A stretch of 64,000 nt of DNA from an uncultured Dorea sp. (GTDB lineage Bacteria; Bacillota; Clostridia; Lachnospirales; Lachnospiraceae): the NCBI GenBank assembly GCA_910589275.1, contig CAJUTH010000003.1:62001-126000 (forward strand). The letters run 5' to 3'. The notes beneath the pieces are model-generated. The model had not been told where the DNA came from. It did not search any database and worked only from the letters and a program-made list of their open reading frames with translations. Positions 1-8,394 of this stretch are shown one piece after another; positions within the stretch are counted from its first letter, which is position 1; every line of letters begins with the position of its first letter. The translations under genes were made by a program, and so were the position numbers.

Positions 1-312
1 TACAAGATGACTCTTCCCACGGATTCCAAGCCCCTCTATTTTGTCTGCCAGCTCGGCAGAATCCAGCATCTTCCCCTGAATTTCAAGGGTAATGACATAG
101 GCATCCTCCCGGATCAGTTTCAGAATCCGCTTCCCTTCCTTATCCCGGACGGCTGCTTCCGCCGCTTCTAGAGCATCCTCCGGCGTCTTCTCGTCCGGCG
201 TCTCCAGAATTTCCAGCCTGCAGTAGCGGGATAAGCGTTTGCTGTATTCCGCAATGGCCTCCCGCAAATACCTCTCCTTAATCTTCCCGACCGTTATCAG
301 TGTAATCTTCAT
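1..312 (-). CDS. rlmH: RlmH, 23S rRNA (pseudouridine1915-N3)-methyltransferase, 3' end cut by window edge
   Basis: The first 104 residues are visible and begin MKITLITVGKIKERYLREAI, the typical RlmH (YbeA/YydA) N-terminus. The family is about 159 residues long, so the C-terminal third, including the SAM-binding knot, lies outside the window. RlmH is a SPOUT-class enzyme that methylates pseudouridine 1915 in helix 69 of 23S rRNA on the assembled 70S ribosome. The ATG start follows an AGGAGAGG ribosome-binding site about 8 nt upstream. The gene is transcribed off the left edge. Confidence 0.93.
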   Translation of the reverse strand, partial: MKITLITVGKIKERYLREAIAEYSKRLSRYCRLEILETPDEKTPEDALEAAEAAVRDKEGKRILKLIREDAYVITLEIQGKMLDSAELADKIEGLGIRGKSHLV

Positions 313-450
313 AAATACCGTCCTCTCCTCTGGTTGCGATTCTTCTGTCTCTTTCGGTTTAGGCTGTTCCTTTCTGATAAATTATTATCTGTGCGGTTGG
401 CGGCTGCCTGCCAGTAACTGCACAGATAAAAAAATTTTGCAAAGTCTTCC

Positions 451-562
451 TAAAAAAGAAAAAGAGACTGTCAGAAAACGCTGTGTTCTCATAATATATG
501 CCATGCTTTCCATAAACATATGCGATATATGATGCAAAACACAATGTTCTGACAGCCTCTTT
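451..562 (-). terminator. Long-stem terminator-like inverted repeat after yjfB
   Basis: The arms 461-487 and 538-562 are near-complementary over about 25 bp (core CTGTCAGAA), with a loop of about 50 nt. Read on the minus strand, the repeat starts directly after the yjfB stop codon and is followed by TTTTTCTTTTTT, as in a factor-independent terminator. The long loop and exact ends could also mean a small non-autonomous repeat element that serves as a terminator. Confidence 0.6.
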
Positions 563-563
563 G

Positions 564-743
564 CTATGCAAGTATATCAATATTCTCTCCCAGTCCCGGT
601 ATAGCCGCTGATTCCGCCATCATTTCCGTCAATGCCTCTCCGGTAGCTTCCACTGTATCGAGAATCTTGCCCATAACGGCAATGCTTATATTAGCGCTCA
701 CATTGTAGTCAGCCATTGCCATTGATAATGCAGGTATATCCAT
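564..743 (-). CDS. YjfB family putative motility protein
   Basis: This 59-residue protein begins MDIPALSMAMADYNVSANIS and resembles the YjfB_motility family: a short amphipathic N-terminus, then a helical stretch with VMGKILDTVEATGEALTEMM. Its biochemical role is unknown. In Bacillus subtilis yjfB belongs to the SigD motility regulon. I chose the ATG at 743 because GGGAGAGG lies 8 nt upstream and the family starts with MDIPALS; upstream ATG (749) and GTG (764) codons sit too close to, or on, that site. It appears monocistronic, with its own sigma-A-like promoter and a terminator. Confidence 0.8.
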   Translation of the reverse strand: MDIPALSMAMADYNVSANISIAVMGKILDTVEATGEALTEMMAESAAIPGLGENIDILA

Positions 744-773
744 ATCCATCACCTCTCCCTTCACTTATAATCT

Positions 774-802
774 ATGATAGCAAAAAAGAACGGTAAATGC
801 AA
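774..802 (-). promoter_or_regulatory. Sigma-A-like promoter for yjfB
   Basis: On the minus strand TTGCAT (802-797) and TATCAT (779-774) are separated by 17 bp, and the downstream gene is yjfB. No sigma-28 element is seen here, although the family is motility-linked elsewhere. Confidence 0.55.
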
Positions 803-807
803 GATAG

Positions 808-2202
808 CTAAGAATCTTTTCCGGACAGATACTCATGTATCCCCTTTGCTCCGGCCTTTCCTGCACCCATAGCTAGGATTACGGTAGCCGCGCCTGTAAC
901 GGCGTCTCCGCCTGCGTATACCGCTGCCTTTGATGTCTGTCCATTCTCTTCCTCAGCTACAATACATCTTCTCCGATTGGTCTCTAAGCCTTCCGTCGTT
1001 GATGCGATCAGCGGATTCGGTGAAGTGCCAAGGGACATGATCACCGTATCCAGTTCCATCTCAAATTCGGAATCCGGAATCGGAACCGGTCTTCTTCTTC
1101 CGGATGCATCCGGCTCGCCAAGCTCCATGCGGATCACTTTCATGCCCTTTACCCAGCCGTTTTCATCTACCAGAATCTCGGTCGGGTTGGTAAGCAGGTT
1201 GAAGATAACCCCTTCTTCCTTAGCATGGTGAACCTCTTCTACTCTTGCAGGAAGCTCCGCCTCGCTTCTTCTGTATACAATATGTACCTCAGCTCCAAGA
1301 CGGAGTGCAGTTCTTGCGGCATCCATCGCCACATTGCCGCCGCCGATGACAGCTACCTTCTTGCCGGCAGCAATCGGGGTATCGTAATTTTCATCAAAGG
1401 CTTTCATCAGATTGCTTCTGGTCAAATACTCATTGGCAGAGAATACGCCGTTCGCAGTCTCTCCGGGAATGCCCATAAACATGGGAAGTCCCGCGCCGGA
1501 ACCGATGAATACCGCCTCAAAGCCTTCCTCTTCCATCAACTGGTCAATGGTTGTAGACTTTCCGATCACCACATTTGTCTCAAATTTCACGCCTAATTCT
1601 TTGACCTTCTCAATCTCTTTCTTAACTACTTTCTCCTTGGGAAGACGGAATTCTGGGATTCCATACACCAATACGCCGCCCAATTCATGGAGCGCCTCAA
1701 ATACCGTCACCTCGTAGCCAAGCTTAGCAAGGTCGCCCGCACAGGTCAGGCCCGATGGACCGGAACCGATAACAGCTACTTTATGCCCGTTGGTCTGTTT
1801 TGCTTTCTCCGGCTTAATATCATGCTCCAGCGCATAATCCGCCACAAACCGCTCCAGTTTGCCGATAGATACCGCATCGCCTTTGATCCCGCGGATACAC
1901 TTGCACTCGCACTGAGATTCCTGAGGACAAACCCGTCCGCAGATTGCCGGAAGCGCCGAGGACTCGCCAATCACCTTATAAGCACCCTCCATATCTCCAT
2001 CCTTCACCTTAGAAATAAATCCGGGGATGTTAATTGCCACAGGACAGCCCTGAATACATTTTGCATTTTTACAATTCAGGCAGCGCGCCGCCTCTTCCAT
2101 TGCTTCTTCTTTATTATATCCATAACAGACTTCCTCAAAATTGCCTGCACGTACCTTCGCATCCTGTTCCCTTACCGGTACTCTTTTTAATACATCAGCC
2201 AT
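808..2202 (-). CDS. nfnB: NfnB / GltA-like NADPH-dependent flavoprotein (large subunit of NADH-dependent ferredoxin:NADP+ oxidoreductase)
   Basis: This 464-residue protein has an N-terminal iron-sulfur region with Cys at about 41, 44, 49 and 53 (CLNCKNAKCIQGCP) and a second cluster near 88-102. An FAD-binding GSGPSG follows at about 145, and an NADPH-type GGGNVA at about 287. This is the glutamate synthase small-subunit (GltD-like) fold. Because its start overlaps by one base the stop of a ferredoxin-NADP reductase alpha gene, and no glutamate synthase large subunit is nearby, the pair fits electron-bifurcating NfnAB, which couples NADH and reduced ferredoxin to NADPH formation in the cytosol. 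Automatic annotation often calls it gltA. The assignment to Nfn rather than GOGAT is an inference from context. Confidence 0.85.
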   Translation of the reverse strand: MADVLKRVPVREQDAKVRAGNFEEVCYGYNKEEAMEEAARCLNCKNAKCIQGCPVAINIPGFISKVKDGDMEGAYKVIGESSALPAICGRVCPQESQCECKCIRGIKGDAVSIGKLERFVADYALEHDIKPEKAKQTNGHKVAVIGSGPSGLTCAGDLAKLGYEVTVFEALHELGGVLVYGIPEFRLPKEKVVKKEIEKVKELGVKFETNVVIGKSTTIDQLMEEEGFEAVFIGSGAGLPMFMGIPGETANGVFSANEYLTRSNLMKAFDENYDTPIAAGKKVAVIGGGNVAMDAARTALRLGAEVHIVYRRSEAELPARVEEVHHAKEEGVIFNLLTNPTEILVDENGWVKGMKVIRMELGEPDASGRRRPVPIPDSEFEMELDTVIMSLGTSPNPLIASTTEGLETNRRRCIVAEEENGQTSKAAVYAGGDAVTGAATVILAMGAGKAGAKGIHEYLSGKDS

Positions 2203-3089
2203 TAGTTGTCACCTCCGCAATTCCCGCATCCGCCGTGATGAGTATCGCCTTCCTGCAATTTCAGCATTGCCCGGCCCTCCTGGCTCTTATACATCTGCTG
2301 TCTCTTCATAGCATTGTCAAAATCTACCAGATGTCCGTCAAACTCCGGACCGTCTACGCAGGCAAATTTCACTTCCCCGCCCACCAGCAGACGGCAGGCG
2401 CCGCACATCCCCGTTCCGTCGACCATAATCGGATTCATGCTGACAATCGTAGGGATCTCCAGTTTCTTGGTAAGAAGGCACACAAACTTCATCATAATCA
2501 TCGGTCCGATTGCAATACAGACATCATACTTGTTGCCCTGTTCTACCAATTCCTCGATCATGGTAGTAACCATTCCCGCATGTCCGTAAGAGCCGTCGTC
2601 CGTGCATGGGAAATATCTGCCCGATACAGCCGCCATCTCCTGTTCAAGGATCAGCAGGTCTTTATTTTTCGAACCAATGATCACATCTGCGCTGACTCCG
2701 TGCTCACTCAGCCATTTTACCTGCGGATAGACCGGGGCCGCGCCTACTCCGCCGCCCACAAAAAGGATCTTTTTCTGCTTCAGTGTTTCTATATCCTCCG
2801 ACACAAATTCAGAAGGACATCCCAGCGGTCCAATGAAATCCCTAAACGCGTCTCCCTCTTTCAGCGCCGCGAATCTGGTGGTAGACGCTCCTACCGGCTG
2901 GAATACGATCGTGATCGTACCCGCTTCCCGGTCGTAATCACAAATCGTCAGCGGAATACGCTCCCCCGCCTCATCTATCTTAACAATCACGAACTGGCCC
3001 GGCTCACAATGTCTTGCAACGCGGGGTGCTTCGATAACCATAAGATAAATATTCGCGTTAAGCTGTCTGGCTTTTACTATCTTATACAT
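2202..3089 (-). CDS. nfnA: NfnA, ferredoxin-NADP+ reductase subunit alpha
   Basis: This 295-residue protein has the ferredoxin-NADP reductase fold: an N-terminal FAD domain with RIPLTICDYD, an NAD(P) domain with FVGGGVGAAPVYPQV, and a C-terminal 2Fe-2S motif, GTGMCGACRLLVGGEVKFAC. It is the NfnA (sulfide dehydrogenase alpha-like) subunit that handles NAD(H) and electron bifurcation together with NfnB. The gene ends in a short Gly/His/Cys tail (HHGGCGNCGGDN) that could carry an extra metal site; I do not know its role. A GGAGGAG ribosome-binding site precedes the ATG. It is the first gene of a two-gene operon with the promoter at 3127-3155. Confidence 0.87.
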   Translation of the reverse strand: MYKIVKARQLNANIYLMVIEAPRVARHCEPGQFVIVKIDEAGERIPLTICDYDREAGTITIVFQPVGASTTRFAALKEGDAFRDFIGPLGCPSEFVSEDIETLKQKKILFVGGGVGAAPVYPQVKWLSEHGVSADVIIGSKNKDLLILEQEMAAVSGRYFPCTDDGSYGHAGMVTTMIEELVEQGNKYDVCIAIGPMIMMKFVCLLTKKLEIPTIVSMNPIMVDGTGMCGACRLLVGGEVKFACVDGPEFDGHLVDFDNAMKRQQMYKSQEGRAMLKLQEGDTHHGGCGNCGGDN

Positions 3090-3126
3090 CTTATCTCCTC
3101 CTGTATCTTACTTTAACCACATTACA

Positions 3127-3155
3127 ATCATAAAGTATCTTCGCCAAAATAGCAA
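3127..3155 (-). promoter_or_regulatory. Sigma-A-like promoter for the nfnAB operon
   Basis: TTGCTA (3155-3150) and TATGAT (3132-3127) lie 17 bp apart on the minus strand, about 40 bp upstream of nfnA. An AT-rich six-base stem (AAATAG/CTATTT) overlaps the -35 box and could weakly terminate the upstream adh transcript. Confidence 0.6.
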
Positions 3156-3160
3156 CCTAT

Positions 3161-4342
3161 TTAGAAATCAACCTCTGTTCCATAGTAGGTACATACAAAC
3201 AGCTTCTCCATAGCCTTAGGATCAATCGCCCTTGGATTTGAGCCTGTGCAGGCGTCTCCCACCGCCAGCTCTGCGATCCTCGCGATCTTCTCCTTAAATT
3301 CAGCCTCGTCGATGCCGAAATCCATCAATGTTTTCGGAATGCTAAGCCTTACGTTAAAATCATCAATCTTCGCGCAGAGGCTGTTGATCAAAGCCTTTTC
3401 TGAGATTCCCTCCAGTCCCATTCTTCTTGCAATCTCTGCATAACGTTTTGCCGCGATGGGATCCTTTGCATTATATTTGATTACGTAAGGCAGATAAATC
3501 GCGTTGGCGCAGCCGTGCGGAATATGTCCGGTAGAGAATGCGGCTCCTGTCTTATGTGCCATAGAATGAACGATACCCAGCAGCGCATTGGAAAATGCCA
3601 TGCCGGCCAAACACTGGGCATAATGCATCTGTTCCCTTGCCGCCATATCGCAGTTGTAGGATGCCGGAAGGTAATCCAGAACCATTTCGATTGCCTGCAT
3701 GGCAAGGGGATCTGTAAACGGACAGTTCATGGTAGAAACATACGCCTCTATCGCGTGAGTCAGCGCGTCCATGCCCGTGTAAGCCACCTGCTTAACCGGA
3801 AGTCCCATAACAAGCTCCGGATCCACGATCGCAACATCCGGTGTAATATTAAAATCAGCAAGCGGATATTTCACGCCGGTTTCATAATTTGTAATAACAG
3901 AGAATGCCGTTACCTCTGTAGCCGTTCCGGATGTAGACGGAATCGCACAGAATTTTGCTTTCTGACGGAGCTCTGGGAAATTAAAGGGAATGCACAGATC
4001 CTCAAAGGTCGTATCCGGATACTCATAGAATGCCCACATCGCTTTTGCAGCATCAATCGGGGATCCTCCGCCCATAGATACGATCCAGTCCGGCTCAAAC
4101 TTTCTCATAGCTTCCGCGCCCTTCCTAACCGTCTCTACCGACGGGTCCGGCTCAACGCCCTCGAACAGTTCAACCTCCATGCCAGCCTCTTTCAAATAAG
4201 AAACTGCTCTGTCAAGAAATCCCTGACGTCTCATGGAACCGCCGCCCACAACGAGAATTGCTTTTTTACCTTTCAGATTCTTCAATTCTTCCAAACATCC
4301 TTTTCCATGATACACATCTCTTGGCAACGTAAATCTGCTCAT
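3161..4342 (-). CDS. Iron-containing (group III) alcohol dehydrogenase
   Basis: This 393-residue protein belongs to the Fe-ADH family. An NAD(P)-binding GGGS motif occurs twice, at VVGGGSMRRQG and VSMGGGSPIDAAKA. The metal-site region has GMDALTHAIEAYVS followed by the histidine-rich MAHKTGAAFSTGHIPHGCANA, so the Asp and His ligands of the family are present. Such enzymes reduce aldehydes or ketones to alcohols with NAD(P)H in fermentation; the substrate cannot be read from sequence. The start at 4342 follows AAGGAGATG by about 7 nt and is preferred over the ATG ten codons upstream. A Rex-like palindrome in its promoter suggests induction at high NADH. Confidence 0.9.
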   Translation of the reverse strand: MSRFTLPRDVYHGKGCLEELKNLKGKKAILVVGGGSMRRQGFLDRAVSYLKEAGMEVELFEGVEPDPSVETVRKGAEAMRKFEPDWIVSMGGGSPIDAAKAMWAFYEYPDTTFEDLCIPFNFPELRQKAKFCAIPSTSGTATEVTAFSVITNYETGVKYPLADFNITPDVAIVDPELVMGLPVKQVAYTGMDALTHAIEAYVSTMNCPFTDPLAMQAIEMVLDYLPASYNCDMAAREQMHYAQCLAGMAFSNALLGIVHSMAHKTGAAFSTGHIPHGCANAIYLPYVIKYNAKDPIAAKRYAEIARRMGLEGISEKALINSLCAKIDDFNVRLSIPKTLMDFGIDEAEFKEKIARIAELAVGDACTGSNPRAIDPKAMEKLFVCTYYGTEVDF

Positions 4343-4387
4343 AATAACATCTCCTTTTTCATATTTTGTCATGCATTTTGTATAATA

Positions 4388-4416
4388 ATTATATATCTGT
4401 TAAATTATTAACGCAA
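4388..4416 (-). promoter_or_regulatory. Promoter of the Fe-ADH gene
   Basis: On the minus strand TTGCGT (4416-4411) and TATAAT (4393-4388) lie 17 bp apart. The predicted transcript starts about 40 nt before the adh start. The spacer and the end of the -35 box hold a Rex-like palindrome. Confidence 0.55.
4397..4414. promoter_or_regulatory. Candidate Rex operator in the adh promoter
   Basis: CTGTTAAATTATTAACGC contains the perfect palindrome GTTAA-ATTA-TTAAC and matches the clostridial Rex consensus TTGTTAA-N4-TTAACAA at 11 of 14 fixed positions. It covers the promoter spacer, so a bound repressor would block polymerase. The rex gene is in the same window with a similar site. Confidence 0.5.
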
Positions 4417-4424
4417 CGCCTTCG

Positions 4425-4461
4425 AAAAAATAGATTGTACATTTTACTGTACAATCTATTT
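4425..4461 (-). terminator. Terminator after the zinc-ribbon/TPR gene
   Basis: The perfect 13-bp arms AAATAGATTGTAC (4428-4440) and GTACAATCTATTT (4449-4461) have an 8-nt loop. On the minus strand the stem runs into a T6 tract just after the stop codon at 4470. Confidence 0.75.
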
Positions 4462-4469
4462 CAAAATCT

Positions 4470-5807
4470 TTAATTAGCCGTCCGCTCATAATTTCTGGTT
4501 GTAATTCCACTGAGTTTTCCTTTTCCATTTATCAAAACAGCTTTAAAAATTGTCGAACCTTCCGGCATGGAAACCGGTCCGGAATAAATTTCTGAATTCT
4601 CTGTGGGATCAGTATTATCCATAGTATAATAAGCCGTATAACCATCCGGGACTACAATTGTAATCTCTTTCGGTTCATCATATTGTCCCGTAGAGGGCGA
4701 TACCGCCGGCGCCGCCTCTATTGGAAGCTCCACCGTGTAGGTTTTTGTAACGGTAAGGCTCGGTATCTTTTTCTTATTCACAGATACCGCCTTAACCACC
4801 GTTTCCCCTTCCGGAATCTGAATCGAGTCTTTGTACTCTGTACGAGTATCCGAATAAAATGGATCGCTTCCATCCGTGGTATAGTAAATCGTTTTTTCAG
4901 AACTTTCCAGCGAAAGCTGCTGAACATCCTCGAACGAATCCTCATCGTCCAGACTAAATTCCGGTACCTCCGCGCTATATTCAGACAGCTTATTTGCCAC
5001 GTCTATCCTTGCCTCGTCCAGAAGCAGCGGAATCTCGCCTTCTTTCTTGACGGATGTATAGAAGAAAAAGCAGGCTTCATAGACAGGCGCGCTGTCCGGA
5101 TATTTTTCTATTGCATCAAGAAGCATTGTTTCCGCCTTTTCCGCATTATCCTGAGCAAGATAAACTTCCGTCAATCCCTTATAAGCTTCTGCCCTTTTCG
5201 GCTTCTTATTTACCGCTGTCTGGAAGTATTCTTCAGCTTCATGATATTCTCTGCTTTGCAGATACTTATAGCCTTTTCTTACCTGGCCCTTATAAGAAAA
5301 CTGGTACAAAACCACTCCTATTACTGCTGCAAAAACAGCAATGAAGGCAAATATAATCAGCGCGCGTATTCTCTTTTTGCGCTTTCTGGCACGTTTACGT
5401 TCCGCCTGCCTTCTTCGTTCTTCCGGGGTCATGGGGCGCCTTCCGGTTCCACCATAAGTTCTTCCGGCAATGCTTGAAGAATTTCTCATATTTCCGGAAC
5501 TTCTCATATTGCCGGAATTTCTCATATTTCCGGTTTTCCCTGTTCTTCCGGTATTTCTTCTGACCGCAGTACCCTCATTCAGATAACTGGTTCTTCCGGA
5601 ACGGTCGTCCCTGCGTCTCTTTTGTCTTTCATCTTCATATTCATAGTCATCTAAAGGAGCTTCTGAACCGTCAATTGCTCCCTTTACCTGCGCGGCAAGC
5701 ACATCGTCCAGCGGATTATAATCCGGTACAATCCGAATATCTGCACCGCATTTTGAACACCTGAGCAGGCCATCCGGCATAACCGCGCCACAACGTCTGC
5801 ATTTCAT
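4470..5807 (-). CDS. Zinc-ribbon, single-pass membrane TPR protein with two chitobiase C-terminal-like (CHB_HEX_C) domains
   Basis: This 445-residue protein has a clear modular order. A zinc ribbon (Cys 3, 6, 17, 20) is followed by a charged low-complexity linker with a GNMRNS-type tandem repeat at about 93-111, then a strongly basic stretch and one membrane helix at about 149-170. TPR-like helices occupy about 180-260. Two beta-sandwich modules follow, each with the YYTTDGSDP / YYTMDNTDP signature of CHB_HEX_C (FN3-like) domains. It is probably a membrane-anchored scaffold with an external C-terminus, but its function is unknown. The ATG at 5807 has AGGAGG 11 nt upstream, inside the end of folD, so it is probably co-transcribed with folD. 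Confidence 0.75.
   Translation of the reverse strand: MKCRRCGAVMPDGLLRCSKCGADIRIVPDYNPLDDVLAAQVKGAIDGSEAPLDDYEYEDERQKRRRDDRSGRTSYLNEGTAVRRNTGRTGKTGNMRNSGNMRSSGNMRNSSSIAGRTYGGTGRRPMTPEERRRQAERKRARKRKKRIRALIIFAFIAVFAAVIGVVLYQFSYKGQVRKGYKYLQSREYHEAEEYFQTAVNKKPKRAEAYKGLTEVYLAQDNAEKAETMLLDAIEKYPDSAPVYEACFFFYTSVKKEGEIPLLLDEARIDVANKLSEYSAEVPEFSLDDEDSFEDVQQLSLESSEKTIYYTTDGSDPFYSDTRTEYKDSIQIPEGETVVKAVSVNKKKIPSLTVTKTYTVELPIEAAPAVSPSTGQYDEPKEITIVVPDGYTAYYTMDNTDPTENSEIYSGPVSMPEGSTIFKAVLINGKGKLSGITTRNYERTAN
5483..5536 (-). repeat. Three tandem 18-bp repeats inside the zinc-ribbon/TPR gene
   Basis: Three successive 18-bp units start at 5483, 5501 and 5519, each close to TTCTCATATTTCCGGAAC on the plus strand. 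They encode a six-residue N/S-S-G-N-M-R repeat in the linker between the zinc ribbon and the membrane helix. The number of copies could vary between strains by slippage. Confidence 0.85.
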
Positions 5808-5822
5808 ATATAACGGCACCTC

Positions 5823-6662
5823 CTACTTCATCGCTGCCCTGACACAATTATACATGAGCATGGCGATTGTCATCGGTCCCACGCCTCCCGGTACCGGAGT
5901 GATTGCCGATACCTTATCCTTTACATTTTCAAAATCCACATCTCCGCAAAGCTTATTCTCTGCATTTCTATGCATTCCCACATCAATTACAACGGCTCCG
6001 TCTTTAATATAATCGCTGGTAATAAACTTAGGCTTTCCGATTGCCGCCACAAGAATATCCGCCCTTCTGGCAACTTCTTTTAAGTTTTTCGTGCGGGAAT
6101 GGGCGACGGTTACCGTCCCATTCTCGCGCAGAAGCAGAATAGACATGGGTTTCCCTACGATATTGCTCCTGCCGATCACCAAGCATTCTTTTCCGGCAAT
6201 TTCAATGCCGGAACGCTTCAAAAGTTGAATGATACCCGCCGGGGTACAAGATACAAACCCTTCCTCCCCGATACACAGACGTCCTACGCTCTCGGGATGA
6301 AAACCGTCCACGTCTTTATCCGGAGAAATCGCTCGGATAACAGCGTCTGCGTCAATATGTCCCGGAAGGGGGAGCTGTACCAAAATTCCATTTACCCTAT
6401 CATCTGTATTCAGCTTTTCCACCAGATCTACGAGCTCTCTCTGGGTGGTTTCCTCCGGAAGCTCATAAGCCAAAGACTCAATCCCCACATATGCGCAGGC
6501 TTTCTTTTTATTATTTACATAGATAGAGGATGCCGGATCATCTCCCACCTGAATTACGGCAAGGCAGATACTAACGCCATCGTCTTTCAGCTTCTGAACC
6601 GTTTCCTTTAATTCATCCTTTATCTTGGCAGATATTTTCTTTCCGTCAATCAACTGTGGCAT
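5823..6662 (-). CDS. folD: FolD, bifunctional methylene-tetrahydrofolate dehydrogenase / methenyl-tetrahydrofolate cyclohydrolase
   Basis: This 279-residue cytosolic enzyme is of standard length. It carries YVNNKKKAC with the catalytic lysine, the substrate-binding QLPLPGHID, DKDVDGFHPESVGRL, and the NADP-binding GRSNIVGKPMS. It interconverts 5,10-methylene-, methenyl- and 10-formyl-tetrahydrofolate. Its upstream neighbour, 12 bp away, is fhs, which makes 10-formyl-THF from formate, so the pair forms a formate-to-methylene-THF one-carbon module that supplies purine, thymidylate and methionine synthesis. No carbonyl branch of an acetogenic pathway is visible here. Confidence 0.96.
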   Translation of the reverse strand: MPQLIDGKKISAKIKDELKETVQKLKDDGVSICLAVIQVGDDPASSIYVNNKKKACAYVGIESLAYELPEETTQRELVDLVEKLNTDDRVNGILVQLPLPGHIDADAVIRAISPDKDVDGFHPESVGRLCIGEEGFVSCTPAGIIQLLKRSGIEIAGKECLVIGRSNIVGKPMSILLLRENGTVTVAHSRTKNLKEVARRADILVAAIGKPKFITSDYIKDGAVVIDVGMHRNAENKLCGDVDFENVKDKVSAITPVPGGVGPMTIAMLMYNCVRAAMK

Positions 6663-6674
6663 AATCTACTCCTT

Positions 6675-8345
6675 TTAAAACAATCCGGTAATCTTTCCGT
6701 CCTCCGACACATCAATTCCATTGGCGGCCGGAACTTTCGGCAGTCCCGGCATTGTCATGATCGCACCTGTCAGTGCAACCACAAATCCCGCCCCTGCGCT
6801 CACATACACTTCACGGATATGAATATCAAAGTTTTTGGGCCTTCCCAGCTTCTTGGCATCATCAGACAGAGAATACTGGTTCTTTGCCATACAGACCGGA
6901 AGATTTCCAAAGCCAAGACTCTCGATCTTTGCGAGCTGTTTCTCGGCCGCCGGTTCATAAATCACACCCTTTGCCCCATAAATTTCACGGGAAATCGTTT
7001 CAATCTTCTCTTTCAGAGACGCTTCATCCTCATAGAGCGTATGGAAATGGCTCTCCTTGTTCTCCAGCGTCTCCAAAACTTTCTCTGCAAGCGCGATTCC
7101 GCCTTCGCCTCCCTTTTCCCAAACTTCGGAAAGTGCAAACTCACAGCCCCGCTCCTCACAGAACCTCCGGATATAATCATTCTCCGCCTCCGTATCGGAA
7201 ACAAAGGAATTTAATGTCACGACAACCGGAACGTCATATTTCTGAATATTTTCAATATGTTTTTCAAGATTCACAATTCCTTTTGCCAGAGCCTCAAGAT
7301 TCTCCTTGGAAAGCTCTGCCTTCGGAACGCCGCCGTTATACTTCAGCGCCCGGACTGTTGCTACCAGCACGACTGCGTCCGGCTTTAATCCCGCCTTCCG
7401 GCACTTAATATCCAAAAATTTTTCCGCGCCAAGATCAGCGCCGAAACCAGCCTCTGTAATCGTAATATCCGCAAGCTTTAATGCCATCTTAGTTGCCCTC
7501 ACGCTGTTGCACCCATGTGCAATATTAGCAAAAGGCCCTCCGTGCACCAGAGCGGGAGTATGCTCCAGCGTCTGAATCAGATTCGGCTTGATCGCATCCT
7601 TCAAAAGTGCAGTCATAGCTCCGGTAGCATGTAACTGCTCTGCTGTCACCGGCTCGCCTTTGAAATTGTAGGCGACAATAATACGTCCCAAGCGCTCTTT
7701 CAAATCATGAATATCATCTGCAAGGCAGAGAATTGCCATAATTTCGGATGCTACGGTGATAACAAAATGGTCTTCCCTCACCATACCGTCCATCTTATTG
7801 CCGAGTCCTACTACAATATTTCTAAGATTTCGGTCATTCATATCCAGACAGCGTTTCCACACTACCTGCCTTGGATCAATGCCAAGCTCATTGCCCTGCT
7901 GGATATGATTATCAAGAAGCGCCGCCAGCAGGTTATTAGCGGAAGTAATCGCATGAAAATCCCCGGTAAAATGAAGATTCAAATCTTCCATCGGTACAAC
8001 CTGCGCGTATCCGCCTCCTGCGGCTCCGCCCTTTATCCCGAAGCAGGGACCTAACGAAGGCTCTCTCAGAGCGATAACCGCCTTTTTGTTCAGCTTAGCC
8101 ATCGCCTGGCCAAGCCCTACCGTTGTAGTGGTCTTCCCCTCGCCTGCCGGAGTCGGATTAATCGCCGTTACAAGCACCAATTTCCCATTCGGATTATCTT
8201 TGGTCTTCTCATAGACCTCATCCGACAGTTTCGCCTTATATTTACCATAAAACTCCAAATCTTCTTCCGAAATTCCGAGGGATGCGGCAACATCCTTAAT
8301 ATGAATCATACTAGCTTCCTGAGCAATTTGAATATCTGATTTCAT
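6675..8345 (-). CDS. fhs: Formate-tetrahydrofolate ligase
   Basis: This 556-residue protein is full length for the family. It has the ATP-binding loop [16 protein letters not shown] at about 65-80 and conserved blocks [20 protein letters not shown] and [22 protein letters not shown]. It ligates formate to tetrahydrofolate with ATP. I chose the ATG of MKSDIQIAQ, which has an AGGACAGAGG-type site just upstream; 22 further in-frame codons before it are rich in Arg and lack family similarity. It lies 12 bp upstream of folD. Confidence 0.96.
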   Translation of the reverse strand: MKSDIQIAQEASMIHIKDVAASLGISEEDLEFYGKYKAKLSDEVYEKTKDNPNGKLVLVTAINPTPAGEGKTTTTVGLGQAMAKLNKKAVIALREPSLGPCFGIKGGAAGGGYAQVVPMEDLNLHFTGDFHAITSANNLLAALLDNHIQQGNELGIDPRQVVWKRCLDMNDRNLRNIVVGLGNKMDGMVREDHFVITVASEIMAILCLADDIHDLKERLGRIIVAYNFKGEPVTAEQLHATGAMTALLKDAIKPNLIQTLEHTPALVHGGPFANIAHGCNSVRATKMALKLADITITEAGFGADLGAEKFLDIKCRKAGLKPDAVVLVATVRALKYNGGVPKAELSKENLEALAKGIVNLEKHIENIQKYDVPVVVTLNSFVSDTEAENDYIRRFCEERGCEFALSEVWEKGGEGGIALAEKVLETLENKESHFHTLYEDEASLKEKIETISREIYGAKGVIYEPAAEKQLAKIESLGFGNLPVCMAKNQYSLSDDAKKLGRPKNFDIHIREVYVSAGAGFVVALTGAIMTMPGLPKVPAANGIDVSEDGKITGLF

Positions 8346-8394
8346 CTTTCCTCTGTCCTTTCTATGAATACTCGTCTGCTTTTCCCTTCTAAAT

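Noticed and set aside
359..580. A 73-residue minus-strand ORF between rlmH and yjfB
   Set aside because: It lies across the long inverted repeat and its T-tract, has low-complexity Phe runs and no ribosome-binding site, so it is terminator sequence read as codons.
2034..3116. A 360-codon plus-strand frame opposite nfnA and nfnB
   Set aside because: It is antisense to two clear genes, with no ribosome-binding site or family similarity; long antisense frames are expected in mid-GC coding DNA.
3515..4411. A 298-codon plus-strand frame opposite the Fe-ADH gene
   Set aside because: Antisense to a well-supported enzyme and rich in Arg/Cys/His, as typical for shadow frames.
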